DNA from: Deferribacter desulfuricans SSM1
GTDB taxonomy: Bacteria; Chrysiogenota; Deferribacteres; Deferribacterales; Deferribacteraceae
DNA length: 64,000 nucleotides
NCBI RefSeq assembly: GCF_000010985.1
Contig: NC_013939.1
Location: 2,013,501 to 2,077,500, forward strand
Direction of reading: 5' to 3'
The position numbers were made by a program, and so were the translations under genes. Positions 27,718-34,496 of this stretch are shown in pieces; position 1 is the first letter of the stretch; each line of letters starts with the position of its first letter. The notes beneath the pieces are model-generated. The model was given only the letters and a program-made list of their open reading frames with translations. It ran no database searches and was not told the DNA's origin.

Positions 27718-29074
27718 TGAAAATATCAAAAGCTTAGTAAAATCATTCTCCGGTTTAAATCTTACTGGTTCTATAGAAGAAAAGTTTAATGAAACCTTAT
27801 CAAAATGGTTGCAACATTATAAAACTCCGCAAACTGTTTTTGATTTATTAAAGAACGATAGAACAGCTCTTTTTGATTTTTTAGCAGAAATAACTATAAA
27901 TGAGTCATTTTTTTATAGAAACAAAAGTCAATTTACTATTTTAAAAGAGATTATAGATCATATACCATCAAAAACTATCAAAATTTTATCTGTAGGATGT
28001 TCAAATGGATGTGAGCCATACACAATCGCAATGGAAATATTAGAACAATTTGGAAAAACCGATAATATAAAAATTGTGGGCATCGATATAAATCAAAATC
28101 AAATAGAATATGCAAAAAAAGGTATTTACCAAAAATGGTACTTAAGAAATACCCCAAACGATATTATTGAAAAATATTTTATAAAGCTTGATGAAAACAA
28201 TTATAAATTAAAAGATATTGTAAAAAACTCTGTCACACTGCTACACAAAAACCTTTTTGAATTTGATGATGCTGAGTATGATATCGTTTATTGCAGAAAT
28301 ATATTAATGTATTTTGATAAAAAAGATACTGACAAAACTATAAAAAAAATTGATGAGTTAACAAATGAGTATGGTACTATCATTTTTGGCACATCAGATA
28401 TATTAACCATCCCAACAAATACATTTGAAAGATATGAGATTAACGGTGTCACAGTTTTTAGAAAGAAGAAAATAAAAAATGAGTTAATAAAGAAAACATC
28501 AGAAAATATAAATAGACTTGAAAACCATCCTTTCGTTACAGATATAAAGGTCAGAACCAGGAAAATCTCAGAAAAACCTGAAACTGAGCTCTTTGAAAAA
28601 GCAGTCAATTTTATGTTTAATGATAATTTTAAAGAAGCTTCTATTTTATTTAAGAAAATTTTAAATGAACTAAATCCAACAAACTTACGTGCAAAAATAT
28701 TTTATTTAATATGCTTAATAAAAGAAAATCAACTGGATGAGGCAGAAAGGTTTATTACATTCTCACTCGAAGAAAACATTTTTTCTTATGAGATTTTTTT
28801 AATAAAAGGTATAATACATTTTCTAAAAGGCAATTATAAAACATCAAAAAATGAACTGAGAAAATCCATTTACCTAAAAACTGATTCATCAGCATCCTGG
28901 TTTTATTATGGTCTAACATTATTAAAATTAAATGAAAAAATGGAAGCCAAACGTGCTTTCGAAAAAGCTTTAATGTTTATTGATAATAATGTTGACAATA
29001 GTTTATTTTATATAAGTGAACTTTCTGGCGAAGGTCTTAAAAACATAATTAATTATTATCTCTCTCAACTATAA
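27701..29074 (+). CDS. cheR: CheR-type methyltransferase with C-terminal TPR region
   Basis: 457 residues. The N-terminal helical part and the SAM-binding domain (about residues 50-270) match CheR: ITINESFFYRNKSQF, then ILSVGCSNGCEPYTIAM, GIDINQNQIEYAKKG and VYCRNILMYFDKK. It methylates receptor glutamates. After ~290 come tetratricopeptide-like helical repeats (NFMFNDNFKEASILFKKIL ... SASWFYYGLTLLKLNEKMEA) that probably mediate protein contacts, as in CheR-TPR proteins of non-flagellar chemosensory systems. Last gene of the operon. Confidence 0.9.
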   Translation: MTINYSENIKSLVKSFSGLNLTGSIEEKFNETLSKWLQHYKTPQTVFDLLKNDRTALFDFLAEITINESFFYRNKSQFTILKEIIDHIPSKTIKILSVGCSNGCEPYTIAMEILEQFGKTDNIKIVGIDINQNQIEYAKKGIYQKWYLRNTPNDIIEKYFIKLDENNYKLKDIVKNSVTLLHKNLFEFDDAEYDIVYCRNILMYFDKKDTDKTIKKIDELTNEYGTIIFGTSDILTIPTNTFERYEINGVTVFRKKKIKNELIKKTSENINRLENHPFVTDIKVRTRKISEKPETELFEKAVNFMFNDNFKEASILFKKILNELNPTNLRAKIFYLICLIKENQLDEAERFITFSLEENIFSYEIFLIKGIIHFLKGNYKTSKNELRKSIYLKTDSSASWFYYGLTLLKLNEKMEAKRAFEKALMFIDNNVDNSLFYISELSGEGLKNIINYYLSQL

Positions 29075-29087
29075 AGATCATTTTTTT

Positions 29088-29158
29088 GTCTTTGCGAGCG
29101 TAGCAAATCAATCTCAGGTTTTAGTCACTGCGAGAAACGTAAGTGACAAAGCAGCCCA
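29088..29158. repeat. Intergenic hairpin repeats, two tandem arms
   Basis: GTCTTTGCGAG to ATCAATCTC (29088-29115) and a variant GTCACTGCGAG to ACAAAGCAGCC (29123-29155). The second belongs to the CACTGC/GCAG(T) subtype. Confidence 0.8.
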
Positions 29159-29222
29159 ATAATTTATTGCTTTTTTATTTATTTTATTATACTTGATTAA
29201 TTGTTTCTGTTAGGAGGTAAAA

Positions 29223-29567
29223 ATGATTGTAAGACTAAATAATATTGAACCTAAAGAGGTAACAAAACCTAAAGATGGAAGAGGGAGTTTAATAAATTTT
29301 GGCTATGAAGCTGCCACGAAGTTTGGTGGACAAATCAAAATGTTTTCTGTAGTTGAATTAAAACCTGATTCAAAAGTAGGCTACCATATACATGAAAATG
29401 ATATGGAAATATATTTAATACTTGATGGAAAAGCAGTAGTAAATGATAGTGGAACCGAAGAACTTTTAAACCCTGGAGATATGCTTATCACTCCAAAAGG
29501 GGAAGGGCATTCAATAGAAAATAAAACCAATGAACCAATTACATTTTTAGCGGTTATTATAGAATGA
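29223..29567 (+). CDS. Small cupin-domain protein
   Basis: 114 residues, a single cupin barrel. The metal-binding region reads VGYHIHENDMEIYLILDGKA, giving two His and a Glu ligand, and the second motif GDMLITPKGEGHSIENK gives the last His. Such proteins bind a metal ion and sense or modify small molecules; the substrate is unknown. TTAGGAGGT precedes the ATG. It overlaps the DUF72 gene by four bases. Confidence 0.88.
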   Translation: MIVRLNNIEPKEVTKPKDGRGSLINFGYEAATKFGGQIKMFSVVELKPDSKVGYHIHENDMEIYLILDGKAVVNDSGTEELLNPGDMLITPKGEGHSIENKTNEPITFLAVIIE

Positions 29568-30364
29568 AACAAATAAGTATCAACGAAACACCCGTTTTCA
29601 TAGGAACAAGTGGTTACAAATTTGAAGATTGGATTGGAAAATTTTACCCTAAAGGTATATCAAACTATCATATGTTACCTTTTTATACTAAAAAGGATTA
29701 TCTCAACCTTTTAGAGATGACTTTTACTTTTTACAATATCCCCTATTTAAATACTATCAAAAGTATCGTTGATAGAGGTGAAGACTTAACCTTTTCAGTA
29801 AGGTTAAACAAAAGATTTTTAAAAGGGAGATATAATCAGCAAGATATAAAAGATTTTTTGCACGGTTTAACACCAATAATAGAAAAAGGTAAACTTGCTG
29901 CTTTTTTTGCGGACTTTAATTATGCATTTTCTGCTTCAAAAGAAAACTTTGAGCATTTAGAAAAACTGTCCAATGATTTTAAAGATTTCCCTCTGTTTTT
30001 TGAGTTGCCAAACAGAACATGGTATAAAAATAGATTTTTAGAGCTTTTTCAAGAAAAAAGGATAGGCTTAATTGTTTTAGACATGCCTCAAATAAAAGGT
30101 TTAGCTCCATATTACCCCTTTTCATCAAACAATTATACTTATTTTAGGTTGTATGGAAGAAGTAAATTATGGCTTACTCCAGAAGACAAAATCTTAGACT
30201 ATGAATACTCAAAACAGGAATTAGAGCAATTTTATAACGATTTAAAAGTGTTGTCCCTTACAAGTAAAAAAGTTTTTATAAGCTTTTGCAATGTCATAGA
30301 TGCTAAAGCATGTAAAAATGCGAAACAATTTTATGATATAATAGTTCAAAATGAAAAAAACTAA
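29564..30364 (+). CDS. DUF72 family protein
   Basis: 266 residues. The start IGTSGYKFEDWIGKFYPKGI and the middle FFELPNRTWY, then YTYFRLYGRSKLW, are the conserved blocks of DUF72 (YecE-like), a TIM-barrel family whose reaction is not known. It overlaps both neighbours, so cupin, DUF72 and the FlhB-like gene are one translational unit. Confidence 0.88.
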   Translation: MKQISINETPVFIGTSGYKFEDWIGKFYPKGISNYHMLPFYTKKDYLNLLEMTFTFYNIPYLNTIKSIVDRGEDLTFSVRLNKRFLKGRYNQQDIKDFLHGLTPIIEKGKLAAFFADFNYAFSASKENFEHLEKLSNDFKDFPLFFELPNRTWYKNRFLELFQEKRIGLIVLDMPQIKGLAPYYPFSSNNYTYFRLYGRSKLWLTPEDKILDYEYSKQELEQFYNDLKVLSLTSKKVFISFCNVIDAKACKNAKQFYDIIVQNEKN

Positions 30365-30623
30365 AAAGGCCGCTGCTCTAAAATATGATGCCAATAAAGA
30401 TAAAGCGCCTAAGCTAGTAGCAAAAGGGCAAGGCTTAATTGCTGAGAAAATTATCGAAAAAGCTAAAGAACATGGTGTTTTTATAAAAGAAGATCCAGAC
30501 ATTGTTGAAATTTTATCCACATTAGACCTTTTCGAAGAAATACCAGATAAACTTTATCAGGCAATAGCCAACATATTAGTAGAAGTCTATAAAATCAATA
30601 ACAAAATCAAAAATTTAAATTAA
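30351..30623 (+). CDS. Orphan FlhB C-terminal domain protein (FlhX-like)
   Basis: 90 residues. AAALKYDANKDKAPKLVAKG, then IAEKIIEKAKEHGVFIKED and EIPDKLYQAIANILVEVYKI, match the cytoplasmic domain of the export switch protein FlhB/YscU after its self-cleavage site. The NPTH motif itself and the membrane part are missing. Such short homologues can stand in for the cleaved FlhB fragment in flagellar export. It is not next to other export genes here, but within ~4 kb of the flagellin region. Overlaps the DUF72 gene by 14 bases. Confidence 0.88.
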   Translation: MKKTKKAAALKYDANKDKAPKLVAKGQGLIAEKIIEKAKEHGVFIKEDPDIVEILSTLDLFEEIPDKLYQAIANILVEVYKINNKIKNLN

Positions 30624-30661
30624 CTCATAGATTTTTTTCTTAAATAATTTATAATTATAAA

Positions 30662-30776
30662 TGGCGTTGCACAGCAAATGATGGAATTTTGGTGTCATTG
30701 CGAGGGGCATAAGTGACGAAGCAATCTCATAATTATGGTAATTACTAGCTATTGTGCAACTGCCAATATATTGTAA
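30662..30776. mobile_element. MITE-like element upstream of the quinone oxidoreductase gene
   Basis: Ends TGGCGTTGCACAG and TATTGTGCAACTGCCA are inverted; between them lies one repeat arm GTCATTGCGAG to GACGAAGCAATCTC (30694-30727). About 115 bp, non-coding. Its right end lies 27 bases before the ATG of the next gene. Confidence 0.65.
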
Positions 30777-30803
30777 TTGATAAAATTATGTGGGGGTGTA
30801 ATT

Positions 30804-31796
30804 ATGAAAGCTGTTATTTGTGATGGTTTTGGTGGAGTTGATGTCTTAAAAATAATCGACACTGATATTCCTAAACCAAAAGAAAATCAGGTATTAATCA
30901 AAGTTGCTGCAACTTCCATAAATAGACCAGATTTAGTCCAGAGAGAAGGGAAATACCCTCCTCCACCTGGAGAATCTGAAATCTTAGGATTAGAAGTTGC
31001 AGGTATCATAGAAGAGGTTGGATCAAATGTAAAAGGTTGGAAAAAAGGTGATAGGGTAGCTGCTCTTGTCGGTGGTGGAGGATATGCCGAATATGCCGTT
31101 GCATACGCAGATCATTTAATCCCAATACCAGACAGTATGACCTTTGAAGAAGCTGCTTGTATTTGCGAATCATATATAACTGCATTTTTAAATGTAATTC
31201 TTCTTGGCGAATTAAAAGATAACAATTATGCAATTTTTCATGGTGGAGGTGGCGGTGTAAATACTGCTGCTATTCAGATTACAAGGGCAATTAGAAACGA
31301 TGTAAAAATTATAGTAACTGTTTCACCAGAAAAAATGGAAAAAGTAAAAGAATTAGGTGTTGATCTATTAATTAATTACAAAGAACACCCTGATTTCTCA
31401 CAAATAATAAGGGAGTTTACAAATAAAAGAGGTGTAGATGTTATTTTAGATCACATTGGAGCAGCTTATTTAGAGCCAAATATAAAATCTTTAGCCTATG
31501 GGGGTAGACTTGTAATTATTGGAGTTACAAGCGGAATAAAAGCTGAAATAAACCTCGGGCTTGTCATGGTAAAAAGACATAAAATTATCGGCTCTGTTTT
31601 AAGATCAAGACCTGTTGAAGAAAAAGCTGAAATAATAAAAGCATTTAACGAACAGGTTATGCCAAAATTTGCTGATAGAACAATCGTTCCAATTATTTAC
31701 AAAGTTTTTCCATTAGAAGAAGTAAAACTTGCACATCAAACAATGGAAGAAGACAAACATTTTGGAAAAATTGTCTTAAAAATAGCAGATCTATAA
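30804..31796 (+). CDS. NAD(P)H quinone oxidoreductase, zinc-less MDR type (PIG3-like)
   Basis: 330 residues from the ATG at 30804, which has GGGGGTG upstream; an in-frame TTG at 30777 would start inside the element. Medium-chain dehydrogenase fold: GroES-like N-domain with NRPDLVQREGKYPPPPGESE and LGLEVAGIIEEVG, then the Rossmann fold with IFHGGGGGVNTAAIQ. The structural and catalytic zinc ligands of alcohol dehydrogenases are missing. The PPPPGES stretch is typical of PIG3-type quinone reductases. The actual acceptor is unknown. Confidence 0.88.
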   Translation: MKAVICDGFGGVDVLKIIDTDIPKPKENQVLIKVAATSINRPDLVQREGKYPPPPGESEILGLEVAGIIEEVGSNVKGWKKGDRVAALVGGGGYAEYAVAYADHLIPIPDSMTFEEAACICESYITAFLNVILLGELKDNNYAIFHGGGGGVNTAAIQITRAIRNDVKIIVTVSPEKMEKVKELGVDLLINYKEHPDFSQIIREFTNKRGVDVILDHIGAAYLEPNIKSLAYGGRLVIIGVTSGIKAEINLGLVMVKRHKIIGSVLRSRPVEEKAEIIKAFNEQVMPKFADRTIVPIIYKVFPLEEVKLAHQTMEEDKHFGKIVLKIADL

Positions 31797-31832
31797 CTTT
31801 AACCGTAGAAATAGCTACATAATAGAATATTT

Positions 31833-31848
31833 AGGGGCTCTCGCCCCT
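31833..31848. terminator. GC-rich hairpin after the oxidoreductase gene
   Basis: AGGGGC (31833-31838) pairs with GCCCCT (31843-31848) around a TCTC loop. There is no clear T run, so termination is only possible. It lies between the stop of the plus-strand gene and the convergent nucleotidyltransferase gene. Confidence 0.35.
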
Positions 31849-31865
31849 CTACACGACCACATTTT

Positions 31866-31893
31866 GTATTTGCGAGCGTAGTGAAGCAATCTC
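31866..31893. repeat. Single short hairpin repeat arm
   Basis: One arm, TTTGCGAGCGTAGTGAAGCAATCTC, of the short subtype (inner part GCGTAGT), between convergent genes. Confidence 0.75.
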
Positions 31894-31903
31894 AATTAAT
31901 AAA

Positions 31904-32605
31904 TCATTCTGAGAATAATGTATTTATATTACCATTTATGATATCATTACCAATATGTTTTAAATCATTATAAATATCTTCAATATCAACATCTTGTATC
32001 CATTTTAATGATTTTAAATATTCTTTTGGAATAGTTGTTATAATTTCAAATACAGTTTGTGGATCAATACCAGCATCCTTTCTTGATGCATACTTAAAAA
32101 CAATCCTCCAATCAAATAAAAAATTCTTTGCAAGCATCCACAAATCCACAATATCTTTTGGCTCAAACCTATATAAAGCACTCACTTTATTTACAAGAAT
32201 ATTTTTCCATGTATCAACTAAACCATAATTTTCATAAAAAAAAGGTCTATCAATTCTAAAGTTTACATCCGATACAAAATCAATTTTTAGTTCAATTTCA
32301 CTTTTAATCAAATAAATACGAACATAAGTGTCACTTTTTTTAATCCGTTCACTGTCAAAAGTATACTCTAATTCATCAGCACACTTATAGAGTTCTTCCA
32401 AAATTAATGAACAATAAATATCAAAATCTTTCTGCGAATTTACAAAAAAGTCTAAATCATCGGAAAATCTATGATTAAAATATATTCTACTTAATGCTGT
32501 TCCACCTGTTAAATAAAAGGGTGTTTTGAGTTTTTTTAATATATTCAGGATTCCATCTTGAAAAGGGTATAGGTTCTCCAGATAATATTTTACGTAATCG
32601 CTCAT
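31904..32605 (-). CDS. AbiEii/AbiGii-type nucleotidyltransferase
   Basis: 233 residues. The motif TPFYLTGGTALSRIYFNHRFSDDLDFF gives the Gly-Gly-Thr and Asp-x-Asp elements of the AbiEii nucleotidyltransferase family, which includes toxins of type IV toxin-antitoxin and phage-abortive systems; IELKIDFV may give the third acidic residue. AGAGGA before the ATG supports this start. It overlaps the upstream 129-aa gene by 119 bases, so the two are surely linked. The true target is unknown. Confidence 0.8.
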   Translation of the reverse strand: MSDYVKYYLENLYPFQDGILNILKKLKTPFYLTGGTALSRIYFNHRFSDDLDFFVNSQKDFDIYCSLILEELYKCADELEYTFDSERIKKSDTYVRIYLIKSEIELKIDFVSDVNFRIDRPFFYENYGLVDTWKNILVNKVSALYRFEPKDIVDLWMLAKNFLFDWRIVFKYASRKDAGIDPQTVFEIITTIPKEYLKSLKWIQDVDIEDIYNDLKHIGNDIINGNINTLFSE

Positions 32606-32876
32606 ATTTTCCTCTTAATTCTTTATCTCTTAATTGTTTCAAATACTTATCAGATAAAATTTCTTTTAATCCATCCACTCCAAATAAAAAAAGTAAGTCA
32701 TAATATGATAACCTTTCCAGTGCTCTCAAAACCAATTTTTCATAAGTAAAGTGTTGATAACTTATTTTCTTCTTAAAAATAACATCTAAAAGATTTTTAG
32801 GTGAAATATTATAGTCCCATATAATTTTTTTGATTAGTTTTTCGTAGGCTTTTAATGTGTCTTTGTCCATATACAT
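32487..32876 (-). CDS. Partner protein of the AbiEii-like gene (putative antitoxin)
   Basis: 129 residues, helical and rich in Lys and Leu. I do not recognise the family with certainty. The core FTYEKLVLRALERLSYYDLLFLFG, then LKEILSDKYLKQLRDKELRG, resembles small proteins often placed ahead of AbiEii-like nucleotidyltransferases. It has no helix-turn-helix I can name. Position and the 119-base overlap suggest a toxin-antitoxin-like pair; this is inference. The ATG at 32876 has no clear ribosome site. Confidence 0.55.
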   Translation of the reverse strand: MYMDKDTLKAYEKLIKKIIWDYNISPKNLLDVIFKKKISYQHFTYEKLVLRALERLSYYDLLFLFGVDGLKEILSDKYLKQLRDKELRGKYERLRKILSGEPIPFSRWNPEYIKKTQNTLLFNRWNSIK

Positions 32877-32943
32877 AAAATTACAAAATTAAATAATTTT
32901 GCAACAAATTTTAATGATTTTCGAATTATATTTTACGCTTAAT

Positions 32944-33011
32944 AGATTGCTTCGTCGTTTCACTCCTCGCAATGACCACTTTTTGTCATTGCGCGCTAGC
33001 AAAGCAATCTC
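32944..33011. repeat. Intergenic hairpin repeat, facing pair
   Basis: Arm AGATTGCTTCGTCG to CTCGCAATGAC, then GTCATTGCGCG to AAAGCAATCTC after a short spacer. It separates the AbiEii-like pair from the HepT/MntA pair. Confidence 0.85.
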
Positions 33012-33035
33012 AATACTTAATGTTTAAAAAACTCT

Positions 33036-33461
33036 TTATTTTAAAGCAATAAGTGCATCCGATACAAATGAAATATGCTTATACTCTTTTAAGAGAGAAT
33101 TTATCAGTCTTTCCTTTAATTCATAATCTAGCTCATCTATTTTAGCCAAAATTTCATTTTTAAATTTCGACAAATGATTTTTTATAATATCCCAAACTTA
33201 TTCATGGTCTATACCAAAATATTCATGAATTAATACATTTCTAAAATCAACAATTTCTCTTTTATCATCAGAAAAATAAGAATATTTAATAAGTTTGTTA
33301 GTTGATTCACCAATAATTTCAAATTGTCTAATTATAAAATCCCAATCATGATAAGCTAATTTCAACTCATACGCATTTTTATATCTTTTTGCATGTTCTT
33401 CAATTTTCAAAACAGCAATTAAAATATCAAATAAAAATAATTCTTTTATTCTTTTAGACAT
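33036..33461 (-). pseudogene. HepT-like HEPN ribonuclease gene with in-frame stop
   Basis: The open frame from 33461 encodes 87 residues with the HEPN motif RNVLIHEY (Rx4HxY), the active site of HepT toxins. It stops at TAA (33198-33200) directly after GIDHE. Reading past that stop, the same frame continues with VWDIIKNHLSKFKNEI, exactly the expected HEPN continuation, for 53 more codons to a TAA at 33036-33038. A single nonsense change therefore seems to have cut a gene of 141 residues. The active-site motif is before the stop, so a shortened product could still be made. It overlaps mntA by eight bases. A sequencing error is the main alternative. Confidence 0.8.
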
Positions 33462-33741
33462 AAAAAATATCTTTACTTATTTCTTCTTTAATTATCTCTC
33501 GCATACTATCATAATAACCAAGATCAACTTTAACGTTTAGAACTTTTTCTAAAAAATATTTTGCTTTTAGTCTGTTAAAATAATCTTTTTTTGCTACTTT
33601 AATCAAAACTATATCAATATCGCTATTTTTATGAAAATCATCTCTTACCTGTGAACCAAATACAGCAAACTCCTCAATACCAAATTTTTCTTTCAACACA
33701 GGTTTAAGCTTTTTTAATTTTTCAATTAATTCCTTATTCAT
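33454..33741 (-). CDS. MntA-like minimal nucleotidyltransferase antitoxin
   Basis: 95 residues. FAVFGSQVRDDFHKNSDIDI shows the GS-x10-DxD motif of minimal nucleotidyltransferases, and VKVDLGYYD gives the third Asp. In known pairs MntA inactivates HepT by adding AMP to the Tyr of Rx4HxY. Here it precedes the broken hepT-like gene with an eight-base overlap. Start chosen at the first ATG of the conserved frame. Confidence 0.85.
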   Translation of the reverse strand: MNKELIEKLKKLKPVLKEKFGIEEFAVFGSQVRDDFHKNSDIDIVLIKVAKKDYFNRLKAKYFLEKVLNVKVDLGYYDSMREIIKEEISKDIFYV

Positions 33742-33792
33742 AATAAAATTATAGCAAAAAAAGCTTAAATCAGCAATGAATAACTTATATAA

Positions 33793-34084
33793 ATCTTTGC
33801 GAGCGATAGCGAAGCAATCTCAGGTTTCAGTCACTGCGAGGAACAATAGTGACGAAGCAGTCTGTATGTCGTGAATAGTGAATTGTAAAATGTGAAAAGA
33901 AAATAAAAAAAGAGATTGCTTCGGGGCTTACGCCCCTCGCAATGACAACTTTTAGTCTTTGCGAGCGCTAGCGAAGCAATCTCCAATTCAATGTTTTACA
34001 AGAGATTACTTCGTCGCTACCGCTCCTCGTAATGACTGCCGAGCCGTCATTGCGAGGCAACAAAAGTTGCCGAAGCAATCTCTT
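33793..34084. repeat. Cluster of hairpin repeats between mntA and flaG
   Basis: Six arms fill most of this 350-base gap: near 33796-33821, 33829-33863 (CACTGC subtype), 33912-33944, 33953-33982, 34002-34035 and 34052-34084 (with inner stem GGCAAC/GTTGCC). A heptamer-phased stretch GTGAATA GTGAATT ... GTGAAAA lies at 33871-33898. No gene or promoter is evident. Confidence 0.85.
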
Positions 34085-34091
34085 TAACTGT

Positions 34092-34439
34092 TTATGTGGT
34101 CTTGTCAAATAACAAGCCCACCATCTCTCTTATGTTTTTTGCAAGCTTTAATACTTCTTCAGGTGGAATCTGCCTTACCACTTTATCATTTTGGGTATCA
34201 ACTATCTTTACTACTACTTCCCCAAGATCTTTATCCACCTCAAACTCTCGTTTGATATTCATCATATCGAGAGCCTTATTTAGCTCTTCCATCTGTTTCC
34301 TTAATTCCTGCTCGCTTACCTGCTTTTGAGCCTGCTGCCTTGCACTCTGCTCAACAACCTTCTGGGTGTTTTTTACATCACTGGTTGATGATGCTTTATC
34401 TACTGTTGCAACTGTTAAATTTTTTACTGCCTCTAACAT
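34092..34439 (-). CDS. flaG: FlaG family protein
   Basis: 115 residues. A poorly conserved N-half (rich in Gln, Ser, Lys) is followed by the FlaG domain: LNKALDMMNIKREFEVDKDL, VVVKIVDTQNDKVVRQIPPE, EVLKLAKNIREMVGLLFD. FlaG limits flagellar filament length in some bacteria. It lies 57 bases after the first flagellin gene on the same strand and is separated from it by a hairpin. AGGTGGTGATGAGCT precedes the ATG. Confidence 0.92.
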   Translation of the reverse strand: MLEAVKNLTVATVDKASSTSDVKNTQKVVEQSARQQAQKQVSEQELRKQMEELNKALDMMNIKREFEVDKDLGEVVVKIVDTQNDKVVRQIPPEEVLKLAKNIREMVGLLFDKTT

Positions 34440-34472
34440 AGCTCATCACCACCTTTCTTTTATTTTAGGAAA

Positions 34473-34486
34473 GGGGCAAAAGCCCC
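34473..34486 (-). terminator. Hairpin between flagellin and flaG
   Basis: GGGGC and GCCCC pair around a four-base loop, extended by a GGA/TCC pairing outside, and followed on the minus strand by TTTCCT. It probably reduces read-through from flagellin into flaG. Confidence 0.5.
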
Positions 34487-34496
34487 AATCCTTTTA

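Noticed and set aside
33793-34084. Possible CRISPR array from the repeated hairpins
   Set aside because: Arms alternate in orientation, vary in length and inner sequence, have irregular spacers and no cas genes nearby.
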